A stretch of 64,000 nt of DNA from Janthinobacterium sp. J1-1 (GCF_030944405.1 NZ_CP132339.1:3286001-3350000), one strand, 5' to 3'; positions 34,623-43,021 are shown, counted from the stretch's first letter. Made by a program: numbers and translations. Notes: generated by a model from the sequence alone, not told the origin.

Positions 34623-37016
34623 TTACTCTCCGTAAGGCACCCACACATTCTTGATCTGCGTGGCGTGGCGCAGCCATACCGGGCTTTCGGCCGAGAGGGC
34701 GTCGTTCCAGTCGGTAGCCAGGCCGTAGTCGACCAGGGTGCGTTTCAGGTTGCCCGTCGACAGGCGCTCGGTGGTGGCCGACAGGGCCGCGTCGCCAAAC
34801 GTCCAGACGGCGTCGACATCGTCGTGCTCGGCCAGGGTCGGCAGCAGGGTCGCGGCCGCGCCGGTGACGATATTGATCACGCCGCCCGGCAGGTCCGAGG
34901 TTTCCAGCACCTGGTAGAAATCGGTGGCGATCAGCGCATGGCGCGAACTCGGCACGATCACCACGCGGTTGCCCATCGCCAGCAATGGCGCGACCAGGCT
35001 GACAAAGGCCAGCAATGGCGACTCGTCCGGGCAGACCACGCCCACCACGCCGATCGGTTCGACCATGGCCAGTGCCACGCCGCGCATCGGCGGCACGTGC
35101 ACCGCGCCTTCGTATTTGTCGGCCCAGGCGCCATACGCGAACAGGCGGCTGATCGATTGCTCGACTTCGTTGCTGGCCGCGTCCGCGCTGACGCCGGTCA
35201 GTTCGACCAGGCGCGCGGCAAATTCTTCGGCGCGTGCCGACAGGTTCTCGGCCAGGTAATACAAGGCTTGCGCGCGGCGGTGCGGCGTGGTGGCCGACCA
35301 CGATGCGGCGGCGTGGGCGGCGGCGACGGCGTTGCGGATATCCTTGCGGTTACCCAGGCCCACTTCGCCGGCCAGCTTGCCGTTGGCGCCGAACACGCCC
35401 AGGGATTGCTCGCCGTCGGAACGGGCCTGCTTGCCGCCGACGAACAGCTTGGCGGTGCGGTCGACCAGCGGCAAACGTGCCGCTGCGGCCACGCTGTCAA
35501 CGATGGCGGCCACCGGTTTCACGGCTGCGCTGCGCGCCACGCGCCTGGCCCAGGCACGCGGCTTCAGGTATTCATAGCAGCCTTCGCGGCCGCCTTCACG
35601 GCCGAAGCCCGATTCGCGCACGCCGCCAAAACCGACGCCGGCGTCGAACAGGTTGGTCGAATTGATCCACACCACACCGGCCTTCAGGGCAGGGGCCACG
35701 GCCAGCGCCAGGCCGATGGTTTCGCTCCACACGCTGGCGGCCAGGCCGTAGCGCGAGTTGTTGGCGATCGTCAGTGCTTCATCGTGGGTGCGGAAGGTCA
35801 TCGCGACCAGTACCGGTCCGAAGATCTCTTCGCTGGCCACGGTGCTGGCCGGATGCACATTGGTCAGCAGGGTAGGCGGGAAGTAGCTGCCGCCCACCGG
35901 CATCGAGATATCGGGCTGGTAGCAGGTGGCGCCTTCCTTGACGCCGATCTCGACCAGTTTGCGCACGCGTTCATGCTGCGACGGCGCGATCAGCGAGCCG
36001 ATGTCGATGGTTTTATCCAGCGGCGTGCCGGCGCGCAGCTTGCCCATGCGGCGTTTCAGGCGCGCATAGAAGTCCTGCGCGATGCCTTCCTGTACCAGCA
36101 GGCGGGCGCCGGCGCAGCAGACCTGGCCCTGGTTGAACCAGATGGCGTCGACCACGCCTTCGATGGCGGCGTCGATATCGGCGTCGTCAAACACGATGAA
36201 CGGCGACTTGCCGCCCAGTTCCAGGGTCAGCGACTTGCCGCTGCCGGCGGTTTTTTCGCGGATCAGACGGCCGACGTCGGTCGAGCCGGTAAACGCGATC
36301 TTGTTGACATCCGGGTGCGCCACGATGGCAGCGCCCGTGGCGCCGTCGCCGGTGACCACGTTCAGCACGCCGGCGGGCAGGCCCGCCTGGGCGGCCAGTT
36401 CGGCGAACAGCAGGGCCGACAATGGCGTGAATTCGGCCGGTTTGAGTACCACGGTATTGCCGAGCGCCAGCGCCGGGGCGATTTTCCACGCCAGCATCAG
36501 CAGCGGAAAGTTCCACGGCACGATCTGGCCGATCACGCCGACCGGCACCTGGTCGGCGAATTCGCGTTCCTGCAGTTGCGCCCAGCCGGCATGGTGATAG
36601 AAGTGGCGGGCCACCAGCGGCACGTCGATATCGCGCGTTTCGCGGATTGGCTTGCCGTTGTCGAGGGCTTCGACGACGGCGAACAGGCGGGCGTGGCGTT
36701 GCACCATGCGCGCCAGGGCGTACAGGTGGCGGGCGCGGGCATGGCCGCCGATGGCGAACCAGTTTTCCTGGGCGGCGCGCGCGGCGGCGACCGCAGAGTC
36801 CACGTCGGCTTGCGTGCCTTGCGCGATGCGCGCCAGCGGCTTGCCGGTGGCCGGTTCATTGGTATCGAACAGCGAGCCTGCGCTGGCGGCGGTGAATGCG
36901 CCATTGATGAAATGGCCGAAGCCGTCGCTGTGGCGCGCCAGCCAGGCGCGCGCGTCGGTGTCGCTTTCAGGGGCAGGGCCGTAGTCCATGGTGTCGAAGT
37001 AGTGTGAAACGCTCAT
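34623..37016 (-). CDS. two-domain aldehyde dehydrogenase (ALDH16-like)
   Basis: This 797-residue protein is two ALDH units in tandem. The first (about 40-500) is complete: IVPWNFPLLMLAWK, the glutamate in LELGGKSPF and the nucleophile cysteine in NQGQVCCAGARLL. The second (about 530-790) has the cofactor-fold pattern (VVCPDESPLLAFVSLVAPLLAMGNRVV) but no catalytic Cys segment. This is the layout of ALDH16 enzymes, about 780 residues long in bacteria. After deoC, the likely substrate is acetaldehyde released from deoxyribose 5-phosphate. The start at 37016, five bases after the deoC stop, has GGA upstream; a longer frame overlaps deoC. Confidence 0.88.
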   Translation of the reverse strand: MSVSHYFDTMDYGPAPESDTDARAWLARHSDGFGHFINGAFTAASAGSLFDTNEPATGKPLARIAQGTQADVDSAVAAARAAQENWFAIGGHARARHLYALARMVQRHARLFAVVEALDNGKPIRETRDIDVPLVARHFYHHAGWAQLQEREFADQVPVGVIGQIVPWNFPLLMLAWKIAPALALGNTVVLKPAEFTPLSALLFAELAAQAGLPAGVLNVVTGDGATGAAIVAHPDVNKIAFTGSTDVGRLIREKTAGSGKSLTLELGGKSPFIVFDDADIDAAIEGVVDAIWFNQGQVCCAGARLLVQEGIAQDFYARLKRRMGKLRAGTPLDKTIDIGSLIAPSQHERVRKLVEIGVKEGATCYQPDISMPVGGSYFPPTLLTNVHPASTVASEEIFGPVLVAMTFRTHDEALTIANNSRYGLAASVWSETIGLALAVAPALKAGVVWINSTNLFDAGVGFGGVRESGFGREGGREGCYEYLKPRAWARRVARSAAVKPVAAIVDSVAAAARLPLVDRTAKLFVGGKQARSDGEQSLGVFGANGKLAGEVGLGNRKDIRNAVAAAHAAASWSATTPHRRAQALYYLAENLSARAEEFAARLVELTGVSADAASNEVEQSISRLFAYGAWADKYEGAVHVPPMRGVALAMVEPIGVVGVVCPDESPLLAFVSLVAPLLAMGNRVVIVPSSRHALIATDFYQVLETSDLPGGVINIVTGAAATLLPTLAEHDDVDAVWTFGDAALSATTERLSTGNLKRTLVDYGLATDWNDALSAESPVWLRHATQIKNVWVPYGE

Positions 37017-37021
37017 ATGAA

Positions 37022-38101
37022 TTATCCGATCGCGTGGCGGTGGAAAGCCGAGTAACGGCCGGTAACGTGGTGTTCGAGCTGGCGTTCGATATCGGCCAGC
37101 AAGGAGGAGGCGCCGATGCGGAACAGGTCCGGCTCCAGCCACTCGCGTCCCAGTTCTTCCTTCATCAGGATCTGGTAGTTGAGGATGTCCTTGGCGGCGG
37201 AGACGCCGCCGGCCGGCTTGTAGCCCACCTTGTAGCCGGTACGCTCTTGGTAGTCGCGGATCATGCGCAGCATGATCAGGCTTACCAGCAGGGTGGCGTT
37301 GGTCGCTTCCTTGCCGGTCGAGGTCTTGATGAAATCGGCGCCGGCCATCATGCAGATCATCGAGGCCTTGGCCACGTTGCGCATGGTTTTCAGTTCGCCG
37401 GTGGCCAGGATGGCTTTCACGTGCGCGTCGCCGCAGGCTTCGCGGAAGTCGCGCATCTCGGCATACAGCGCTTTCCAGTTACCGGTCAGCACGTGTTCGC
37501 GGGTGATGACGATATCGATCTCGGAGGCGCCATCGCGCACCGACGCTTCGATTTCCTTCAGCTTCAGGTCGTGCGGTATCAGGCCGGCGGGGAAGCCGGT
37601 CGATACGGCGGGCACCGGAATGCCGCTGCCGTCCAGCGCTTCGACGGCGGTCGCCACGTAGCGGTGATACACGCAGATGGCGCCCGTGTGCAGCTGGCGG
37701 TCGCCAAAGCCGATCGCGTCGAGCAGGTCCTGGCGCACCGGCGTGATGGCCTTGGCGCACAGGCGCTTGACGCGTTCGGTGGTGTCGTCTCCGGACAGGG
37801 TGGTCAGGTCGATGCAGCTGATGGCTTTCAGCAGCCAGCCGGCCTGCGCGTCTTTCTTGACGGAGCGGCGGCCGGGCAGGGTGGCGATGCGGCGTTCGGC
37901 GGCCGACAGGTTGACGCGGATGTCGTCGAACCAGCTGCTGTCGAAAGGCACGCCGGGATTGCGCGCATGGCCGTGGGTGCCGGCCGGCACGATCGCTGGC
38001 GTACTGGCCGGGACGATCACTGGTGCCGCTGCAGCTTTGGCGGCTTCTGTGCGGGCGCCGGCTGCCGGAGCGACGCGCGGTGATTTGGAGGTAGTTGTCA
38101 T
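37022..38101 (-). CDS. deoC: deoxyribose-phosphate aldolase, human-DERA type
   Basis: This 359-residue enzyme splits 2-deoxyribose 5-phosphate into acetaldehyde and glyceraldehyde 3-phosphate. The Schiff-base lysine is in GADFIKTSTGKEATNATL and the second lysine in VGYKPAGGVS. It is longer than E. coli DeoC (259) and resembles animal DERA, sharing VLTGNWKALY, ATGELKTMRNVAKASMI and the C-terminal DIERQLEHHVTGRYSAFH. An Ala/Pro-rich N-terminus of about 40 residues is extra. It is the first gene of the minus-strand operon; the DeoR-type operator lies 150 bases upstream. Confidence 0.94.
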   Translation of the reverse strand: MTTTSKSPRVAPAAGARTEAAKAAAAPVIVPASTPAIVPAGTHGHARNPGVPFDSSWFDDIRVNLSAAERRIATLPGRRSVKKDAQAGWLLKAISCIDLTTLSGDDTTERVKRLCAKAITPVRQDLLDAIGFGDRQLHTGAICVYHRYVATAVEALDGSGIPVPAVSTGFPAGLIPHDLKLKEIEASVRDGASEIDIVITREHVLTGNWKALYAEMRDFREACGDAHVKAILATGELKTMRNVAKASMICMMAGADFIKTSTGKEATNATLLVSLIMLRMIRDYQERTGYKVGYKPAGGVSAAKDILNYQILMKEELGREWLEPDLFRIGASSLLADIERQLEHHVTGRYSAFHRHAIG

Positions 38102-38251
38102 GGTTGTGGCGACGCCGCGCAGTGGTGCACAGGCCGGTCCGATTGATGGTGGGCGGTGGGCATAGCTATTAATCTCCGTGAACGCACTGGGCGCGTTTCA
38201 TTATTGTTACGGTGGTTGGGCGAACTGAACATAATTCGCGCCACAGATTTA

Positions 38252-38267
38252 TGTTACGCCAATAACA
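38252..38267. promoter_or_regulatory. DeoR-type operator (TGTTA-N6-TAACA)
   Basis: TGTTACGCCAATAACA has the same arms and spacing as the E. coli DeoR operator TGTTAGAATTCTAACA; the inverted repeat extends one base each side (ATGTTA...TAACAT). Half-sites occur at 38205-38209 (TGTTA) and 38295-38299 (TAACA). It lies between the divergent deoC operon and the deoR-like gene, so it can control both. Confidence 0.75.
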
Positions 38268-38357
38268 TTTAGTTGTGCAACCACTTTTTTCTAATAACAT
38301 GAAGAATAGTTGCTGATACAATCCGCACTCACCGTGATGACGAACGAAAGTATTACC

Positions 38358-39140
38358 ATGCGACAAACTGCAGGCGCCAAGGCGCGCCAACTGCGGCTGG
38401 AACGGATGCAGGCCCTGGTCAAGAGCTCGGGCCCCGCACTGTTGAGCCGGGTTGCCGAATTGCTGGGCGTGACCGAAATGACCATCCGCCGCGACCTGGC
38501 GGCATCCGACTGCGCGCTGTCCTGTCTCGGTGGATATGTTCTGGAAGCAACATTGCCGGCAGCGGGAGAAAAATATGTGCTGGCCGAAGAGCTGGACCAG
38601 CATACCGTGCGCAAGCGCCTGGCCTGCCAGCGCGCCGCCACCTTTGTCGAGGACGGCGACATGCTGTTCATCGACTGCGGCACCACGATGGTCCACTTCG
38701 CGTCAGCCTTGCCGGCCGATATCGCCCTGACCGTGGTGTGTTACTCCATGAACATTGCCGACATCCTCAGCAAGCGCCCCAACACGCAGCTGATCCTGCT
38801 CGGTGGCCTGTACCAGCCATCCTCGGCGACGTTTTATTCGGAAGAGGCGGTGCAGTACCTGGGCCGGCTGGGCGTCAACAAGGCCTTTATTTCGGCCGGC
38901 GGCGCCGACCCGGTGCGCGGCGTCAGCTGTTCCAATTTTCATGAGGTCGCCATCAAGCAGGCCGCCATTCGCAGCGCCAGCGAGCGTTTCCTGGTGGTCG
39001 ACGAGAGCAAGCTGGGCAGGGTGCGTACGGCGTTTTTCAGTCCGCTCGACGTGTTTTCGAAAATCGTCGTCGGCGGCGAACCGGAGCCGGTGCTGCGCGG
39101 CCAGTTCCAGGGCTGGCCGCTGGAGATCGCGGCAGCGTAG
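38358..39140 (+). CDS. deoR: DeoR-type transcriptional repressor
   Basis: This 260-residue protein has an N-terminal HTH (LLSRVAELLGVTEMTIRRDLA) and a sugar-isomerase-like effector domain. The latter carries FIDCGTTMVHFASAL, VVCYSMNIADIL and ISAGGADPVRGVSCSNFHEVAIKQAAI, close to E. coli DeoR itself rather than to the wider family. E. coli DeoR is released by deoxyribose 5-phosphate, the substrate of the adjacent DeoC. The start is uncertain: ATG 38358 has purine-rich GAACGAAAG upstream, while ATG 38337 and TTG 38310 are alternatives. Confidence 0.88.
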   Translation: MRQTAGAKARQLRLERMQALVKSSGPALLSRVAELLGVTEMTIRRDLAASDCALSCLGGYVLEATLPAAGEKYVLAEELDQHTVRKRLACQRAATFVEDGDMLFIDCGTTMVHFASALPADIALTVVCYSMNIADILSKRPNTQLILLGGLYQPSSATFYSEEAVQYLGRLGVNKAFISAGGADPVRGVSCSNFHEVAIKQAAIRSASERFLVVDESKLGRVRTAFFSPLDVFSKIVVGGEPEPVLRGQFQGWPLEIAAA

Positions 39141-39265
39141 ACGGCTGGCAAAGCCGCGTTGTTTGTTTGCTACCATGCAAAAGAGATTCCATTACGTCAA
39201 GCTGGCGACAGTGTTACCATCAGGTCGATGGCGGGCATGGCGCCACGCAGCGCAAGAAGGCAAGC

Positions 39266-39991
39266 ATGAAGCAACGATCAATCGCATGGCTGTTCGCCGC
39301 CGCATTCGCCGCCGCGCTGGCGCCCGGCATGGCGGCGGCGCAAATGCTGCGCATGGTCAGCGAATTCCTGCCGCCGTCGAGCATGATGGAAAATAATGTC
39401 GTCGTCGGCCGCGAAACGGCCAAGGTGCGCGACCTGCTGGCGCGCGCCGGCATCCCCTATACCATCGAATTGCTGCCCTGGAAGCGCGCCTATGCGCAAG
39501 CCTTGCGCGAGGCCGACACCTGTGTCTACTCCACCACCCGCACGCCCGAGCGCGAAGCGTTGTTTCGCTGGATCGGCCCGCTGAACGAGGCGGAATGGGT
39601 GTTGTACGGGCTGGCCAGCCGCCATTTCAGCTTGCGTAGCCTGGACGATGCGCGCGGCCTCGTGATCGGCACCGTGCTGGGCGATGCGCGCGATGAATAT
39701 CTGCGTTTGCGCGGGCTGGAAGTGGCGCCCGTCACGCAGGAATGGCTCAATCCGCAAAAGCTGCTGCTGGGCCGCATTGACCTGTGGGCGGTCGGCATGG
39801 CGGTCGGCAGCCGGCCATTCGCCGGCAAGGAGTGGGAAGGGATGGTGGTGCCGCTCCTGACTTTCAACCGCGTGCAGACTTACCTTGCCTGCAACAGGCA
39901 ACTGCCGGAAAGCCAATACGCCGCCATGCAGCGCGCCGTGACGGCCATGCGCCGCGACGGCGCCATGGCGCGCCACGATCTACTCAAGTAA
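39266..39991 (+). CDS. periplasmic substrate-binding-like protein (SBP_bac_3 fold)
   Basis: This 241-residue protein has a Sec signal peptide ending GMAAAQ (about 24) and the fold of amino-acid-type solute-binding proteins: MVSEFLPPSSMMENN, then LPWKRAYAQALREADTCVYSTTRTPEREALFRWIGP. Stand-alone members without transport genes are common in Oxalobacteraceae and often lie near c-di-GMP genes. It has no ABC partner here and is convergent with the Sia-like operon. AAGAAGG precedes ATG 39266. The ligand is unknown. Confidence 0.75.
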   Translation: MKQRSIAWLFAAAFAAALAPGMAAAQMLRMVSEFLPPSSMMENNVVVGRETAKVRDLLARAGIPYTIELLPWKRAYAQALREADTCVYSTTRTPEREALFRWIGPLNEAEWVLYGLASRHFSLRSLDDARGLVIGTVLGDARDEYLRLRGLEVAPVTQEWLNPQKLLLGRIDLWAVGMAVGSRPFAGKEWEGMVVPLLTFNRVQTYLACNRQLPESQYAAMQRAVTAMRRDGAMARHDLLK

Positions 39992-40004
39992 GCCGCTCAA
40001 TTCA

Positions 40005-40742
40005 TCAATCCTGCCACACGCGCACGCAATTGCGGCCGTCGCGCTTGGCCTGGTACAGCGCCTGGTCGGCATGGCTGTAGGCGTTTTCAAAGGCGGTGCC
40101 GGCGCGGTTCCAGCTGACACCGACGCTGACGGTGACCGGGCGCGTGATGGGCGCCGCCTGGCGCCGGGCGGCGATGGCGTCGCAAATGCGCTGCGCCACC
40201 TGCTGCGCTTCCTCGCGCGAGGAGGTGGGCCAGACCACCGAAAATTCTTCGCCGCCGACCCTGCCGATCGGCGTGTCCTGTCCCAGCAGGTCCTGCAGGG
40301 AGTCGACCACGGCGCGGATCACGCCATCGCCGGCCGGGTGGCCGAAGTCGTCGTTAACTTGCTTGAACAGGTCGATGTCGAGCACGATCAGCGCCATGTC
40401 GCCTTGCGCCAGGCAGCTTGACGCCTGTTCGATCACGGCGCCGCGGTTGAGCGCGCCGGTCAGCGGATCGTGGGTGGCGCGGTATTCCAGCTGGCCGGCC
40501 AGCGCCTGCAGTTCACGGTTGAGCACATGCATGTCGCGTTCGGCGCGGTCGCTGCGGCGGATCAGGCGCCGCGTCTCGCGCATCAGGCGCTCGTAATGGA
40601 CGATCAGCTCACCGAGCATGCGGCGCTGCTCGTCGCCGCTGGCGCCATCGTCGGCGTGCAGCTGGCGCGCGGCCGCCAGGGCCGCCGCCTCCTCGGTAAA
40701 CAGATCGGGTTCCATACCCGAGCCGGACATCTGCGCGCCCAT
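40005..40742 (-). CDS. diguanylate cyclase, SiaD-like
   Basis: This 245-residue protein has no membrane span. A helical stalk (about 35-85; EQRRMLGELIVHYERLMRETRRLIRRSDRAERDMHVLNRELQAL) leads into a GGDEF domain with DPLTGALNRG, DIDLFKQVNDDFGHPAGD and the active-site GGEEF. No RxxD inhibitory site precedes GGEEF. In the Pseudomonas SiaABCD system the stalk of SiaD binds SiaC, which switches on c-di-GMP synthesis. Its place as last gene after SiaA-, SiaB- and SiaC-like genes supports the same role. Confidence 0.9.
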   Translation of the reverse strand: MGAQMSGSGMEPDLFTEEAAALAAARQLHADDGASGDEQRRMLGELIVHYERLMRETRRLIRRSDRAERDMHVLNRELQALAGQLEYRATHDPLTGALNRGAVIEQASSCLAQGDMALIVLDIDLFKQVNDDFGHPAGDGVIRAVVDSLQDLLGQDTPIGRVGGEEFSVVWPTSSREEAQQVAQRICDAIAARRQAAPITRPVTVSVGVSWNRAGTAFENAYSHADQALYQAKRDGRNCVRVWQD

Positions 40743-40745
40743 GTG

Positions 40746-41150
40746 CTAGCCGCCCACGGCGTGGTCGTGGAAGTCCAGCGCCGTGAAGTCCTGCTGCAGT
40801 TCCTGGCCGAATTCCAGGATGGTGTCGTCGTCTTCGTCGTGGTACCAGTTCAGGCGCACGCGGTTGCCGTCGATGGCCGCCTGGTTCAGGATGTCGAACA
40901 GGGTGAACAGCATCTTGGTGCTGGAGCTGTTGAAGTAGGCCAGCGAGACGTGCACGGTAATCTGCGCGTCGTGGCAGGTCTCGCAGTAGTTGCGCACGGC
41001 GGCGTTCAGCGGGCCGTAAAAGGCGGCCGCGTTTTCGGGATACGACTCACCCTTGATCGACAGGGTGTGCTGTTCGAAGCGGAAATCGATTTCGGGCGAA
41101 CTCGGCGTCGCGGCGAGGAACAACGGTGGCAAAGGGGACGGTGATTGCAT
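40746..41150 (-). CDS. SiaC-like regulatory phosphoprotein (DUF1987)
   Basis: This 134-residue protein has the family pattern ISF-type core: LSIKGESYPENAAAFYGPLNAAVRNYC, then VHVSLAYFNSSSTKMLFTLFDILNQAAIDG and LNWYHDEDDDTILEFGQELQQDF. SiaC is phosphorylated by SiaB and dephosphorylated by SiaA, and the unmodified form activates SiaD. The acceptor region reads NSSSTK here. It lies three bases upstream of the cyclase gene, so the two are coupled. Confidence 0.9.
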   Translation of the reverse strand: MQSPSPLPPLFLAATPSSPEIDFRFEQHTLSIKGESYPENAAAFYGPLNAAVRNYCETCHDAQITVHVSLAYFNSSSTKMLFTLFDILNQAAIDGNRVRLNWYHDEDDDTILEFGQELQQDFTALDFHDHAVGG

Positions 41151-41172
41151 ATGCTTTCCTGGGTCGGCTCTT

Positions 41173-41730
41173 TCAGATGATGGCTTTGATGCAGAAGATG
41201 GTGCTGCCCGGTTCCTGCGGGTCCTGGGCGAATTCGAATTCCAGCGGTTCGCTGGCGTCGCGCGCCAGGGTCAGGAAACCCAGGCCGGCACCCTTGCTGT
41301 CGGCCGGCGCTTCCTCGCGCAGGGCCTTCTTGTAGGCCAGGCGGATTTCTTCCATCGTCATCGTGTGCAGCGGTTCGAGCCGGCTGCGGATCTGCGCCAC
41401 GTTTTCGGTCGAGACGGGATTGGCGCACAACAGGAAAAAGCTGTCGCCGCGGGTGCCGATGCAGAACGAGCCGCGCCGCATCTGCTGGTCCAGCTGGGCG
41501 TTCGGCGTCAGGCTGTCGGACGAATAATGCATGACGTTCTGCGACATTTCGATAAACGAGGAAAAGATGCGCCGGCGCGTCGGGCCGGCCGCGCCGGCCG
41601 TGTCCAGGCGCGCCTTGATGGTCTCGGAAATGGCGCTGACCACGTGCTGTGAAAAGTAGCCAGTGTAGAAAAAGATGATATTGCGCTTGCGCGCCACATC
41701 CCAAAACTCGTTGAATTCTTGATACAGCAC
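41173..41730 (-). CDS. SiaB-like protein kinase
   Basis: This 185-residue protein matches SiaB: YQEFNEFWDVARKRNIIFFYTGYFSQHVVSAISETIK, then RRRIFSSFIEMSQNVMHYSSD and GAGLGFLTLARDAS, the last two being the N-box-like and G-box-like parts of a GHKL ATPase fold. It would phosphorylate the SiaC-like partner encoded next. The start is GTG at 41730 with GGAG seven bases upstream. Confidence 0.88.
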   Translation of the reverse strand: MLYQEFNEFWDVARKRNIIFFYTGYFSQHVVSAISETIKARLDTAGAAGPTRRRIFSSFIEMSQNVMHYSSDSLTPNAQLDQQMRRGSFCIGTRGDSFFLLCANPVSTENVAQIRSRLEPLHTMTMEEIRLAYKKALREEAPADSKGAGLGFLTLARDASEPLEFEFAQDPQEPGSTIFCIKAII

Positions 41731-41785
41731 GTCAGTGCTCCTGGAGGGTGATCGCTGCGTTGAGTGAAAGTGAAAGCGCCGCCGG

Positions 41786-43021
41786 CTACAGGCGGAAACA
41801 GAAAAAGGTCAGGTCGTCGCGCCGCGGCTGCGCGCCTTGCCACGCGCCGAAGTCGTGCAGCAGCGCCGCCGCCACCTCGCCGGCCGGCGCGGCGCGGCGC
41901 GCCAGCAGCTGCTCGCGCATGCGCCGCTTGCCGTAGGCGATGTCGCGCGCGCCGCCGATCTGGTCGAGCAGGCCGTCGGTGGTGAGGAACAGCAGGCTGC
42001 CCGGTGCCACCGCGAGCACGTGGTTTTGCCAGGCGTGGCCCACCGGCGTATCGACATAGCCGACGCCCATGCGCGCGCCGTCCAGGCATTGCACCTCGTC
42101 CTGGCCCGGCGCCACCAGGTATAGCGACTGTTTCGCGCCGGCGAAATGCAGTTCGCCGCTGGCCGCGTCGTAGCACAGGAACGCGCAATCCATGCCGTCG
42201 TTCGAACCGGCGCCATGGCTGCCATCCGGCGTGGCGTCGTCCTGGCCCAGCAAGGTCTTGATGGCGCGGCTGACGGCGCCGATCAGGGCGGCCGGATCAT
42301 GCGGACCCAGGTCGCGCAGCGCCTGGCTCAGGGCCGAGGAAGCGATCAGGGTCATGAAGGCGCCCGGCACGCCGTGGCCGGTGCAGTCGGCCAGCGCCGC
42401 GAACCAGCCGCCCGCATGGCGTTCGAACAGGTAGAAGTCGCCACCGACGACGTCGCGCGGCTGCCATTCCAGGTGGGCGTCCGGCAGCGCCGCGCGCAGC
42501 TCGGCCGAGGACGAGCGCAGCAGGGCGCGCTGGATCACGCTGGCGTAATCGATGCTGTGCATGATCTGGCGGTTTTTTTCGGCCTGCAGGGTGGCCACCA
42601 CGTTCATCAGTTGCAGGCCAAAGCCGACTCCGGCCAGCACGCCGTCTTCGGTGATGATGAAGCCGTCGGCCAGCGCCTTTTCGCCCGCCTCGACGGCGCG
42701 GAAGGTCAGGTCTTCGATGCTCATGGCGGCATCGACGATCAGCGGTTCCTTGTCCATGAAGGCGATGCAGCTCTTCTTGCCATACACCTCATGATAGAAG
42801 GGCTTGGACATCTGCGACATGAAGATATTGCGGCTGATCAGGCCGATCGGGCGGTCCTGTTCGGTCACGGGCAGGCTCATCATGTCGCGCCGTTCGGTGA
42901 ACAGTTCGAGCACGGCGAAGTTGTTGGCGTCGGCCTGCACCGACTCGGTGGCGATGCACAGGTCGGCCGCAACGGAAGAGCGATAACGGGGAAGATGCAA
43001 TCGAGAGGCGTTGAACTCCAC
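41786..43021 (-). CDS. SpoIIE/PP2C phosphatase with CBS-type input domain (SiaA-like)
   Basis: This 411-residue soluble protein has an N-terminal module (about 15-140) that reads as a CBS pair (NNFAVLELFTERRDMMSLPVTEQDRPIGLISRNIF, then MSIEDLTFRAVEAGEKALADGFIITEDGVLAGVG). A short helix and a PP2C-type phosphatase follow (about 170-411; DVVGGDFYLFERH, DCTGHGVPGAFMTLIA, LLFLTTDGLLDQIGG, RRDDLTFFCFRL). In Pseudomonas SiaA the input is a membrane sensor with HAMP; here it is cytoplasmic. It would dephosphorylate the SiaC-like protein. GTG start at 43021 with AAAGG upstream. Confidence 0.87.
   Translation of the reverse strand: MEFNASRLHLPRYRSSVAADLCIATESVQADANNFAVLELFTERRDMMSLPVTEQDRPIGLISRNIFMSQMSKPFYHEVYGKKSCIAFMDKEPLIVDAAMSIEDLTFRAVEAGEKALADGFIITEDGVLAGVGFGLQLMNVVATLQAEKNRQIMHSIDYASVIQRALLRSSSAELRAALPDAHLEWQPRDVVGGDFYLFERHAGGWFAALADCTGHGVPGAFMTLIASSALSQALRDLGPHDPAALIGAVSRAIKTLLGQDDATPDGSHGAGSNDGMDCAFLCYDAASGELHFAGAKQSLYLVAPGQDEVQCLDGARMGVGYVDTPVGHAWQNHVLAVAPGSLLFLTTDGLLDQIGGARDIAYGKRRMREQLLARRAAPAGEVAAALLHDFGAWQGAQPRRDDLTFFCFRL

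Noticed and set aside
34665..37007. A 780-codon open frame on the plus strand opposite the aldehyde dehydrogenase
   Set aside because: Antisense shadow of a GC-rich gene; no recognisable domains and a composition unlike real proteins here.
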